DNA from: CANHEE01 sp043777755
GTDB lineage: Bacteria; Bacteroidota; Bacteroidia; Chitinophagales; Saprospiraceae
Direction of reading: 5' to 3'
DNA length: 45,419 nucleotides
NCBI GenBank assembly: GCA_043777755.1
Contig: JAYWHK010000292.1
Span: 1 to 45,419, forward strand
Positions 31,993-40,164 of the stretch are shown here, piece after piece. The position numbers and the translations under genes are program-made. The first letter of the stretch is position 1. Each line of letters starts with the position of its first letter. The notes below the pieces were generated by a model, which was not told the DNA's origin, made no database searches, and saw nothing but the letters and a program-made list of their open reading frames with translations.

Positions 31993-32637
31993 TCAATCCA
32001 TATCATCGTCGTTGTCATCATTCATTGGAATGATGCTGCTTTCGTAGTCAGAATCGTAATCGTCTTCGATTGAATCCAATGCAATGTCGTCATCAACGAT
32101 GTCATCCCATGCGAAGTCGTCGTCGTCATCAACTTTTGGTTTAGCTGATTGCGGTTTGATAGAAGTTTTTTTGATAACACGGTCAATGATGCGAGGAACT
32201 TTGCTCTCCGTTACTTTTTTAACTTCATCAAGGTCATCACGCTTTTCAATCAATGGTTGTTGTTGCGTTTTTTCTTCTTTTGCCTCCATGCTTTTGGTCG
32301 CATGAGGAACTAAAAGTAAACGTTTCTTTTCGATTAATTGACCAGTTACAGAACAAATACCATAAGTTTTGTTCTGAATACGAATCAAAGCATTTTCGAG
32401 ATTTCTCACAAATTGTTGCTGGCGAATGACCATATTGTTAAGCATTTCCAGCTCATTGTGAATATTGCTATCGTCAAACCAGTCACCGCCTTGTTGGTCT
32501 CCACTATTTTCGTTGAGTTCCAAAATTTGGTCACGCATAAAATTGAGTTCTTCTCTTGCTACCAAAAGTTTACTCTCTATGAGAGCTTTGAACTCTTGCA
32601 AGTCTTCGTCGCTATAACGATTTACAGATGTTGACAT
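31993..32637 (-). CDS. TraR/DksA-like regulator with an acidic C-terminal tail
   Basis: 214 residues. Residues about 8-92 form the coiled-coil that in DksA enters the RNA polymerase secondary channel. Residues 92-120, 'YGICSVTGQLIEKKRLLLVP' then 'HATKSMEAK', form the Bacteroidota version of the zinc-finger region, with a single Cys95 and no CxxC pairs. That version is common in the phylum. What is less usual is the extension from about 121 to 214, first Lys/Gln-rich and then strongly acidic ('DDDDDFAWDDIVDDD', 'NDDNDDDMD'). It probably modulates rRNA and stress transcription; the tail's role is unknown. It is monocistronic and converges on DUF4249. Confidence 0.82.
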   Translation of the reverse strand: MSTSVNRYSDEDLQEFKALIESKLLVAREELNFMRDQILELNENSGDQQGGDWFDDSNIHNELEMLNNMVIRQQQFVRNLENALIRIQNKTYGICSVTGQLIEKKRLLLVPHATKSMEAKEEKTQQQPLIEKRDDLDEVKKVTESKVPRIIDRVIKKTSIKPQSAKPKVDDDDDFAWDDIVDDDIALDSIEDDYDSDYESSIIPMNDDNDDDMD

Positions 32638-33073
32638 ACTTCGTTTGTGTATTTTTCTACAAAAAAATAGTTGTTTTTTTTGTATTGCTTTTTGAAAATC
32701 AAATAAAAAATATCTTTTGGATTCAAGAAAATAGTGTAAAAAAAAGCTATAAAAAGAAGCCCTTTTTTCTTTGGAAGTGCAAAGTTTCAGATAATATTAT
32801 GAAATATGCAAATATTTTTTAAAAAATTTTGCACAGAATCTAAAAAAATTACATTTTGTTGAATAATTTACATTTTTTAGTACAACAAAAATTAAAATTT
32901 ATTCTATAAAAAATATTTTTATAAAATTTTTATTCCAAAAAATAATGCAAATGTAAAATAAAAACTTAGTAATTTTTTGAATTTAAATAAAAAATATACA
33001 TTAATTTTTTTGCAAAAATCACCAAGCAACTTAAATACTATTGTCTCGCTCTTTCCATTTTAAAACAAAAACA
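32638..33073. other. Divergent AT-rich intergenic region
   Basis: 436 bases between the DksA-like gene and the DUF5686 gene, one of the most AT-rich parts of the window, with long A and T runs from 32800 to 33010. It must contain both promoters, but no unambiguous box was fixed. No hairpin, repeat or RNA was recognised. A plus-strand frame at 32628-32822 is a chance product of poly-T. Confidence 0.5.
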
Positions 33074-35395
33074 ATGAATTTTAGACTTACTATATTTTTA
33101 CTTTTTAGCTCTTTTTTTACACAAGCCCAAAACAAAACAAGTGTCAGCGGAACGGTATTCGATGCGAATTTGAAAGAATTGACAGTTCGTCCTGAAAAAT
33201 ACAGCAAAAAAAACAATCCTGCGGTTGATTTGATTAGAGAAGTTTTTTTGCACAAAGACCAAAATAAAAAAGAGGGACTCCCCTATTATCAGTTTGACAC
33301 GTATGAAAAATTACGTTTTGAATTGAATGGCATTACTGAAAAATATAAAAAAAAGTGGTATTTTAGACCTTTTCAATATGCTTTTACTTTTTGCGACACC
33401 AATTCAGTCAATCAAAAAGTAACGTTCCCTTTCTATCTTCGAGAACGTTTCCTGACTTCTTTTTATAGAAAAGAGCCTTTTGTCAAAAAAAATAAACTTT
33501 GGGCAGAACGACAAACCGCTTTTGACGACGACTACAACGTAGATACTGACGGGATTTCGACCTACATCAACAATATGTATTCCGATATTGACATTTATGA
33601 GCCGACGATAAAATTATTGGACAAACAGTTTGTCGGGCCGCTTTCTGGTGCAGCGACGACTTTTTACCATTTTTACATTACAGATACCATCAAGGTTGAT
33701 AATCAGCGTTTTGCATCGCTTTATTTTGCCCCAATCAACAAGAATGACTTGGCTTTTATGGGTACGATGTTGGTTGCTTTAGACGGTTCGTATGCGGTCA
33801 AAAGTATAGATATGGGCGTTTCAAAAGACATCAATATCAATTGGGTTTCAGAAATAAAAATTAGACAAGACTTTGATTTTCAAGGAGATAGCACTGCTCG
33901 ACGTTTGTTGATGAAAAAAGATGAATTAATTTTTGACCTCAAAATTTTTAAAAATAAAGAAGGACGTAGCCTTTTGGTGACTAAAAAAAACAATTACCAA
34001 CAATTTATCATCAATCAACCGCAATCAGATACACTTTACCAGGGAAAAAGTACAGAATTACGAGATACGGGCAATATTGAAAAAACGCCGCTTTATTGGA
34101 CTTCACACCGTTCTGATAGCCTTTCTCAAAAAGAAATAAACATCAAAACCATGCTTGACAGCTTAAAAAGAATGCGTCTGGTAAAAAATCTGACGACTTT
34201 TGGAACGTTTATGGGAACAGGCGCAGTCAATGTCGGAAAATTCCAAATGGGTAATTTGCTCACTTTTTTTCGAGAAAACGATGTTGAAGGCTTACGTTTG
34301 CAGCTCAATGTACGTACTTATGATAAATATTTTAAAAAATATAGGCTTGGCACTTACGCAGCTTATGGTTTTATGGATAAAAAATGGAAATACGGTGCTA
34401 ACGCAACCTTTGCTTTTAAAGGCGCAAGACCAGCTCGTTTTCCTTTAAATCAGTTGAAAATATCTTACGAAAACGACCTTTTTCTTCCTGGACAAAATAG
34501 TAATATTGGGCAAAATGTTTTAAATTCTGTACAAAATGAAGGCACAAATCGCTTATTCCAAAACGAGCAAGCCAAAATTGAATATTTTAAAGAATACAAA
34601 AACAATGGCTTACTGTATTCAATCAATGCTTTACACAAAACGGTTACAGAAGCTGGAATCACTGAGTCAAATTCACAAAATACAGACAATCAGGCAATTA
34701 CGACAGAAGTTGGACTTTGGATTCGTTATGCGCCAAATGCCAAATTTTATCAAACGAGAGAATCCCGACAAGCGATTCGCAGTAAATTTCCTACGTTTGA
34801 TTTTTTCTACAAAGCCAGTTTGAAAGGTGTCTTGGGTGGCGAATATGCTTATCAACGAGCGAGTTTGCGTGTGAATAAAGTATTTTATGTTGCGCCATTT
34901 GGCAAATCTCGATGGATGGTGGAAAGTGGTCAAATTTTTGGTCAAGTGTCCTATCCATTTTTGGAAATTCACCAAGCCAATCGTTCTTATTTCTTTGACG
35001 ATTCAGGTTTTAATTTGATGAACTATTTGGAGTTTGTGAGTGACCGTTACGCAATGCTGCACATTAACCATGATTTTGAAGGTATTTTATTCAATCGGAT
35101 TCCATTGTTGAAAAAATTTCGTTGGCGAGAAGGCGTTACTTTCAAAGCCCTTTATGGTTCTTTGAGTGAAAAAAATATTCCTTCTACAAGCAATGGCTTG
35201 CAACTTTTCCCAAGCGATGCCAACAAAAGACCGCTGACTCAAGCCTTAGAAAAAATGCCTTATATGGAAGCAAGCGCAGGCATTGGTAATATTTTTGGCG
35301 TTTTAAGAATTGAATATATTTGGCGATTAACATACAAAAATCTACCAAATATTCAGAAAAATGGCGTAAAAATGATGTTTAGTGTTGAGTTCTAA
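33074..35395 (+). CDS. DUF5686 family outer-membrane protein with shortened N-terminal domain
   Basis: 773 residues from ATG 33074, which gives a signal peptide ('MNFRLTIFLLFSSFFTQAQ'). The body matches DUF5686: 'TVRPEKYSKKNNPAVDLIRE', 'YYQFDTYEKLRFELNG', the 'YLRERFLTSFYRKEP' region and a long C-terminal beta-barrel part ending 'GVKMMFSVEF', with a terminal Phe as in outer-membrane barrels. Family members normally begin with an 80-residue carboxypeptidase-regulatory-like domain. Here only its first strand ('TSVSGTVFDA', about 22-31) remains, joined directly to the end of that domain ('NLKELTVRPEKY'). This looks like an in-frame deletion. The function of the family is unknown; a cell-envelope role is likely. 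Confidence 0.83.
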   Translation: MNFRLTIFLLFSSFFTQAQNKTSVSGTVFDANLKELTVRPEKYSKKNNPAVDLIREVFLHKDQNKKEGLPYYQFDTYEKLRFELNGITEKYKKKWYFRPFQYAFTFCDTNSVNQKVTFPFYLRERFLTSFYRKEPFVKKNKLWAERQTAFDDDYNVDTDGISTYINNMYSDIDIYEPTIKLLDKQFVGPLSGAATTFYHFYITDTIKVDNQRFASLYFAPINKNDLAFMGTMLVALDGSYAVKSIDMGVSKDININWVSEIKIRQDFDFQGDSTARRLLMKKDELIFDLKIFKNKEGRSLLVTKKNNYQQFIINQPQSDTLYQGKSTELRDTGNIEKTPLYWTSHRSDSLSQKEINIKTMLDSLKRMRLVKNLTTFGTFMGTGAVNVGKFQMGNLLTFFRENDVEGLRLQLNVRTYDKYFKKYRLGTYAAYGFMDKKWKYGANATFAFKGARPARFPLNQLKISYENDLFLPGQNSNIGQNVLNSVQNEGTNRLFQNEQAKIEYFKEYKNNGLLYSINALHKTVTEAGITESNSQNTDNQAITTEVGLWIRYAPNAKFYQTRESRQAIRSKFPTFDFFYKASLKGVLGGEYAYQRASLRVNKVFYVAPFGKSRWMVESGQIFGQVSYPFLEIHQANRSYFFDDSGFNLMNYLEFVSDRYAMLHINHDFEGILFNRIPLLKKFRWREGVTFKALYGSLSEKNIPSTSNGLQLFPSDANKRPLTQALEKMPYMEASAGIGNIFGVLRIEYIWRLTYKNLPNIQKNGVKMMFSVEF

Positions 35396-35432
35396 AGTGT
35401 AAAAAAATCGCCAATCGAACACAAAATTTTTT

Positions 35433-35457
35433 TTGTAAAAAAAATAATTTACCTTTG
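35433..35457 (+). promoter_or_regulatory. Predicted promoter of the ATPase-HNH-priA operon
   Basis: The -7 box TACCTTTG (35450-35457), followed by C, matches TAnnTTTG exactly, 17 bases before ATG 35475. TTG at 35433-35435 could be the -33 box with a short 14-base spacing. The leader would be very short. Confidence 0.6.
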
Positions 35458-35474
35458 CACAAAATCTTTTTATA

Positions 35475-36683
35475 ATGAATAGCACAGAATTTCCCTACAT
35501 CACCGCCATCGAAGTCAAAGATTGTTTTGCTTATCAAGACCTCGGAACAATCGAAGTACCACCTCAAAATGGAAAACCATTTAGCCATCTTATCATAACA
35601 GGTAGAAACGGCTCAGGAAAAAGTACGATTTTGAAAGGGATTGATAAGGCTCTTGCTGATAATATTTTTAAGATTGAAGAAGAAAATACAAAGCCATATT
35701 CTTTTCATGTTCGATATACAGAAGGGCGAGAATTAATTGAAAATGATTTTTTAAAAATTTACTCTAAATATGGATTTTTCAAAAGAAATACTAAAAACCC
35801 TACAATAAATCCACTTAAGTTCTTATATGTTTTACTAAATGCACATCGCCGATTAATAGTGCAAAAAGTAAAAAGTGCAACCTCAATGGAGGATTTTGAA
35901 AAAAATATCTTTGAAAAGTCAGATGGCTTTTTTGACAAACAATTAAAACAATTTTTAGTCAATAAGAAAGTTAATCAAGCGTTTGCTCAAATTCAAAATG
36001 ATAACGTATTGGTAAACAGTACTTCAAAGTTTTTTACTGATTTTGAAAATATTTTGAAAAGATATAGTAATGATAATGGTTTGTTTTTGACATTTGAAAG
36101 TCAAAAATATGAATTTTACATTAACTATTCTTCTGGACACAAGCATACTTTAGAGCAATCTTCTGACGGACTCGCAGCTTTTTTGAATTTGCTAATCAAT
36201 CTTTTTTTGAGAAAAGATTTGATTCAAACGCATCTTGCGGATTACACCTACGACCCTCCTGGCATCGTCCTCATCGACGAACCAGAAAATCACTTACATA
36301 TTTCTGCGCAATATGAAGTGATGCCGATGCTAACCACACTTTTTCCCAACGTTCAATTTATTGTAGCGACACATTCGCCAGCGGTGATTTCAAGTATTAA
36401 AAATACAGTAGTTTATGACATTACGAGTAGAGAAACGGAGTTGGATAACATGGCTGGAAAAGGTTTTACAGAATTGATGATGACGCATTTTGGTTTGGAT
36501 AATGAGTTTTCGCCCGAAGGCGATAAAATTATTAATAGAGTAAATTCTATCATTCAAGAAAATAAAGGAAATAAAAAAATTACGAGAGAATTGTTGAGTA
36601 AAGTATATGAAGAAGAAGCCCGTTATCTTTCTGCCACTTTGTCCTTAGAATTAGAATCCTTAATCCTTGAAAATAATTTATGA
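35475..36683 (+). CDS. AAA/ABC-type ATPase of a putative Septu-like defence pair (PtuA-like)
   Basis: 402 residues, SMC/OLD-like ATPase head of the AAA_21 type. Walker A is 'GRNGSGKST' (43-51). An ABC-signature-like 'QSSDGLAAFLNLL' lies at about 228-240, Walker B 'IVLIDEPENHLH' at 264-275 with Asp268 and Glu269, and the H-loop 'FIVATHSPAVI' at 295-305 with His300. Between Walker A and the signature is a helical insert of about 170 residues, short for an SMC arm. There is no TOPRIM nuclease domain, so it is not an OLD nuclease. The next gene overlaps by 4 bases and encodes an HNH-like protein. This ATPase+HNH layout is that of Septu (PtuA-PtuB) anti-phage systems. The family call rests on motifs and neighbourhood only; a chromosomal RecF/SMC-like repair role is the alternative. 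Confidence 0.75.
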   Translation: MNSTEFPYITAIEVKDCFAYQDLGTIEVPPQNGKPFSHLIITGRNGSGKSTILKGIDKALADNIFKIEEENTKPYSFHVRYTEGRELIENDFLKIYSKYGFFKRNTKNPTINPLKFLYVLLNAHRRLIVQKVKSATSMEDFEKNIFEKSDGFFDKQLKQFLVNKKVNQAFAQIQNDNVLVNSTSKFFTDFENILKRYSNDNGLFLTFESQKYEFYINYSSGHKHTLEQSSDGLAAFLNLLINLFLRKDLIQTHLADYTYDPPGIVLIDEPENHLHISAQYEVMPMLTTLFPNVQFIVATHSPAVISSIKNTVVYDITSRETELDNMAGKGFTELMMTHFGLDNEFSPEGDKIINRVNSIIQENKGNKKITRELLSKVYEEEARYLSATLSLELESLILENNL

Positions 36684-37438
36684 TTAATATAATACGCAAA
36701 TATCCTGCACCAAGTTCTTTGGAAGTTCTTGAGATTAGAGATTATATCGACGCATTGGCAACTTGGAAGGAAAACCCAGCTAATAATTCTAAGCCACAGC
36801 CACCAGTTTCTTATCGAAACGCTGACATTTTAGATGCTTTTGACGATTGCTTTTTTGCAAAATGTTACTTAACAGAAGAACGTTTTGCAAGTTCTTATTT
36901 TATGGATATTGAACATTTTTATTCAAAAAGTGAATTTCCAGAAAAAAGATACGAATGGTCAAATCTTTATCCTGCTGAACACAACGCAAATATGGCAAAA
37001 CCTCGAAAAATGCCAGAAGGAGGCTATTTAGACCCTTGCAATACAGACCATGATGTTGAAAAAGGCATCAGATACTGCATTAATTTTGGTGCAAAACGTA
37101 TTTTTTTTGAAGCCACTAATCCTTCTGACACAAAAGCTGTCAATACAGCAAATCTTTTGACCCTAATACACAATGGGCATGACCACGATTCTATCAAGAA
37201 AACAAAGGAATTAAGGAGTAAAATCTATGTTACAGAGCGTAAGATTATGCAAGAAATAATCAATTGGTTAGCCGCAGAAAAAAATAACGATGAAGGCAAA
37301 GAGTTTGAACATCGTACAAATTTAATTGGTTTGCTTTCTCGCAAATCCTCATTCACCATGCTAATGCGTTCTATTGCCGCAGTAAAACAACACTTACCAG
37401 AAAAAGACTTTTTTGAGGAGCATACTACGAAGCTATAA
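36680..37438 (+). CDS. Putative HNH-type nuclease, PtuB-like partner of the ATPase
   Basis: 252 residues. The ATG overlaps the ATPase stop codon (ATGA). The HNH-like core reads 'MDIEHFYSKSEFPEKRYEWS' (Glu78, His79) and 'NLYPAEHNANMAKPR' (Asn95, His101, Asn102, Asn104), followed by 'GGYLDPCNTDHDVEKGI'. This matches the order 'DIEHF-PK ... W-NL-P ... N ... K ... LDP' of the TIGR02646/PtuB-type HNH proteins. In those, two CxxC pairs normally hold a structural zinc. Here only Cys62 of the first pair ('AKCYLTEE') remains and the second is replaced by 'AEHN'. The C-terminal half is helical and resembles nothing I can name. It would cut DNA or RNA when released by the ATPase. The stop overlaps the priA start by one base. 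Confidence 0.7.
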   Translation: MINIIRKYPAPSSLEVLEIRDYIDALATWKENPANNSKPQPPVSYRNADILDAFDDCFFAKCYLTEERFASSYFMDIEHFYSKSEFPEKRYEWSNLYPAEHNANMAKPRKMPEGGYLDPCNTDHDVEKGIRYCINFGAKRIFFEATNPSDTKAVNTANLLTLIHNGHDHDSIKKTKELRSKIYVTERKIMQEIINWLAAEKNNDEGKEFEHRTNLIGLLSRKSSFTMLMRSIAAVKQHLPEKDFFEEHTTKL

Positions 37439-39921
37439 TGCAACAAGACCTACTATTACATACAGAATACGATTCTAACATTTTCGTCACCGTCCTTTTG
37501 CCTTTGGCGTTGCCGAAAACATTTACCTACCGTGTCCCTCGTGACTTGGTGGACGAACTCGCCTTTGGTGTTCGTGTGGAAGTTCCTTTTGGCAAAAACA
37601 AAGTATATTCTGCCATTGTGGTGGACATCCACAGCAATGCGCCAACGCAATACGAAGCAAAGGAAATTATTTCTGTCATTGACCAAGATGCAATCATTAC
37701 CCGTGTCCAATTGGAGTTTTGGCAATGGTTGGCGGCTTATTATTGCTGTACGATGGGCGAAGTAATGAACGCTGCATTGCCTGCTGGTCTAAAATTAGAC
37801 AGCGAAACTCAAGTGATTCTACACCAAGATTTTGATGGAAGTATTGAAAACCTGACGGACAAAGAATATTTGGTTTATGAAGCCTTGACGATTCAAAACG
37901 AATTAACCATTGAGCAAGTTCAGAAAATATTGAACATCAAAACTGTTCGTCCGATTATATACCGTTTGTTAGAAAAAAAGGTTTTACTTATAAAAGCTGA
38001 ATTAAAAGCAAAATACAAGGCAAAAACCGTCACTTGTGTGCGTTTGAAAGAACCTTACAAAAGTAATCAAGCCGAATTGGTCAATATTTTTAATCAAATT
38101 GAAAAAAAATCGGAGCGACAATTGGAAGCCTTGGTTGCCATTATTCAAGTTTCAAGAACAAAAGACGACATTTTAGCTCAAGAAATATACAATTTAGCAA
38201 AAACAGACAGTACTGTTTTGAAAGCCTTAGAGAAAAAAGGCGTAATTGAAATTTATAAAAAAGAAACTTCTCGCTTGGGTGTTTATGACGACGAAACGGG
38301 AACAATTCCTGCACTTTCTACGCAACAAAACGATGCTGTCACAAAAATAAAACAACATTTTGAAGAAAAAAATGTCGTTCTATTGCATGGCGTAACCGGT
38401 AGCGGAAAAACCCGTGTCTATGTTGAGTTGATTTCGGAAGCCATCAAAAAAGGTGAACAAATCTTATTTCTTGTGCCAGAAATTGCACTGACAACGCAGC
38501 TGGTCAGCCGTTTGCAAAAGATTTTTGGCGAATACATCTCTGTTTATCATTCCAAATTCAGCGACAACGAGCGTGTGGAACTTTGGCGTGCCGCTTCGCT
38601 TGGAAAATCGCTAATTTTGGGCGCACGTTCCAGTCTTTTTTTACCTTTTAATAATCTAAAACTCATCATCGTGGACGAAGAACACGATGCTTCATACAAA
38701 CAATCTGAGCCTTCTCCTCGCTACAATGCCCGTGATGCTGCGATTATTTTAGCACAAAAACACAAGGCAAAAGTTGTGTTGGGAACTGCCACTCCAGCCA
38801 TCGAAAGCTATTACAATGCCCGACAAGGCAAATACGGTTTGGTGTATTTGGGCGAAAGATTTGGAGGAACAGCGCTGCCAGAAGTGATTTTTGCCAGTAC
38901 TTTAAAAGATAAAAAAGAGCGAAAAATGCAAGCGCATTTTACCACTTTACTCTTAGAAGCTGTCAAAAACACACTAAATAACAAGGAACAAGTCATTTTA
39001 TTTCAAAATCGTAGAGGTTATGCGCCTTATATTCAGTGCGATGTATGCAGTTGGAAAGCCGATTGCGAAAACTGCGACGTGAGCTTGACTTTTCACAAAG
39101 GTGTGAATTGCCTGCGTTGTCATTATTGCGGTCACTATGCCGCTGTTCCGAAGGTTTGCGGTGCTTGCGGAAGCCCTGCCGTCAATATCAAAGGTTTGGG
39201 AACAGAAAAAGTCGAAGACGATGCTAAAATTTATTTTCCAGAAGCCAACATCGGACGAATGGATACCGATACGATAAAAACTAAAAATGCCCATGCCCAA
39301 CTCATCAATGATTTTGAGGAAAAACGCTTGGATATTTTGGTTGGCACACAAATGGTAACAAAAGGCTTGGACTTTGACAATGTGAGTTTGGTTGGTGTAA
39401 TCAATGCAGATAGTTTGTTGTTTTTTCCAGATTTTCGGGCAGGAGAACGGGCTTTTCAATTGTTGATGCAAGTGAGTGGTCGGGCTGGTCGTCGAGAAAA
39501 ACAAGGAAAAGTTATTATTCAAACTTCAAATCCGCAACATCCTGTTTTGAGGGATGTTTTGAGCAATGACTTTTTAAATTTTTACAAAAGAGAATTAGAA
39601 GAACGCAAAGATTTTCAATATCCACCATTTTTTCGTTTGATACAAATTACTTTGCGGCACAAAAAACCAGAAGTGGTCAATGAAGCAAGTAAGATTTTTG
39701 CAGAAATATTGAAAAAGCATTTAGGAAGGAGAGTGATTGGTCCAGCATTGCCAAGTATTCCTCGTTTGCGGAGTTATTATTTGATAGACATTATGATAAA
39801 ATTAGAATTGGATTACAACAAAATTGCTTTTGCCAAAGAGTTGATTATCAATTCTATTTTAGATTTGAAAAGTTATAAAGGGCTTTCGACAATAGATGTA
39901 TTGATAGATGTTGATCCATAA
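37438..39921 (+). CDS. priA: Primosomal protein N' (PriA), replication restart helicase
   Basis: 827 residues, the Bacteroidota length. PriA binds stalled forks and reloads the replicative helicase. The N-terminal 3'-DNA-binding domain starts 'FVTVLLPLALPKTFTYRVP'. Walker A is 'GVTGSGKTRVYVEL' (about 317-330), the DEEH box 'IIVDEEHDASYKQ' at about 411-423 with Asp413, helicase motif IV 'LFQNRRGYAPYIQC', the zinc module from Cys534 ('CDVCSWKADCENC', then 'CLRCHYCG' and 'CGACG'), and motifs V-VI 'GTQMVTKGLDFDNV' and 'QVSGRAGRREKQG'. The start ATG overlaps the stop of the HNH gene (TAATG), so priA is translationally coupled to the defence-like pair. That coupling is unusual for priA. No terminator was seen after the stop. 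Confidence 0.96.
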   Translation: MQQDLLLHTEYDSNIFVTVLLPLALPKTFTYRVPRDLVDELAFGVRVEVPFGKNKVYSAIVVDIHSNAPTQYEAKEIISVIDQDAIITRVQLEFWQWLAAYYCCTMGEVMNAALPAGLKLDSETQVILHQDFDGSIENLTDKEYLVYEALTIQNELTIEQVQKILNIKTVRPIIYRLLEKKVLLIKAELKAKYKAKTVTCVRLKEPYKSNQAELVNIFNQIEKKSERQLEALVAIIQVSRTKDDILAQEIYNLAKTDSTVLKALEKKGVIEIYKKETSRLGVYDDETGTIPALSTQQNDAVTKIKQHFEEKNVVLLHGVTGSGKTRVYVELISEAIKKGEQILFLVPEIALTTQLVSRLQKIFGEYISVYHSKFSDNERVELWRAASLGKSLILGARSSLFLPFNNLKLIIVDEEHDASYKQSEPSPRYNARDAAIILAQKHKAKVVLGTATPAIESYYNARQGKYGLVYLGERFGGTALPEVIFASTLKDKKERKMQAHFTTLLLEAVKNTLNNKEQVILFQNRRGYAPYIQCDVCSWKADCENCDVSLTFHKGVNCLRCHYCGHYAAVPKVCGACGSPAVNIKGLGTEKVEDDAKIYFPEANIGRMDTDTIKTKNAHAQLINDFEEKRLDILVGTQMVTKGLDFDNVSLVGVINADSLLFFPDFRAGERAFQLLMQVSGRAGRREKQGKVIIQTSNPQHPVLRDVLSNDFLNFYKRELEERKDFQYPPFFRLIQITLRHKKPEVVNEASKIFAEILKKHLGRRVIGPALPSIPRLRSYYLIDIMIKLELDYNKIAFAKELIINSILDLKSYKGLSTIDVLIDVDP

Positions 39922-39952
39922 AACTCAATTAAAATAATGTAAAAGCCTTACA

Positions 39953-39995
39953 TAAGTAGTTGGGCTAAAATAACCACGTTTATTTCTATACGCCT
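39953..39995. repeat. Short dispersed repeat, upstream copy (R1)
   Basis: Starts taagtagttgggctaaaata and continues accacgtttatttctatacg plus cct. Both halves recur at 41423-41558 in the same orientation, but there they are separated by about 87 extra bases forming a palindrome. R1 lies between priA and the peroxidase gene. Confidence 0.75.
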
Positions 39996-40091
39996 GCTTA
40001 TCAGCTGTTTTTTAAAAGTATTTAGCTTAAAAATCATCATAATTTATGTTTTTAGACAAAAAAATTATATTTCTAAGTACTTGATATTGCA

Positions 40092-40117
40092 TTGTTTAGC
40101 TTTTTTATTTACTTTTG
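40092..40117 (+). promoter_or_regulatory. Predicted promoter of the peroxidase gene
   Basis: TTG (40092-40094), 15 bases, then TACTTTTG (40110-40117), matching TAnnTTTG. It lies 47 bases before ATG 40165. Confidence 0.55.
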
Positions 40118-40164
40118 TATGACATTTAAATAAAATATTTTTTCATTCAAAAAAATTGTATAAC

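Noticed and set aside
35475..36683. OLD-family nuclease (Gabija GajA-like) for the ATPase
   Set aside because: No TOPRIM domain follows the ATPase core; the protein ends about 100 residues after the H-loop.
35475..37438. Retron-linked PtuAB effector
   Set aside because: No reverse transcriptase gene or msr/msd-like RNA was found in the flanking sequence.
38998..39522. 174-residue minus-strand frame inside priA
   Set aside because: It overlaps the zinc module and helicase motifs of priA in antisense and has no independent evidence.
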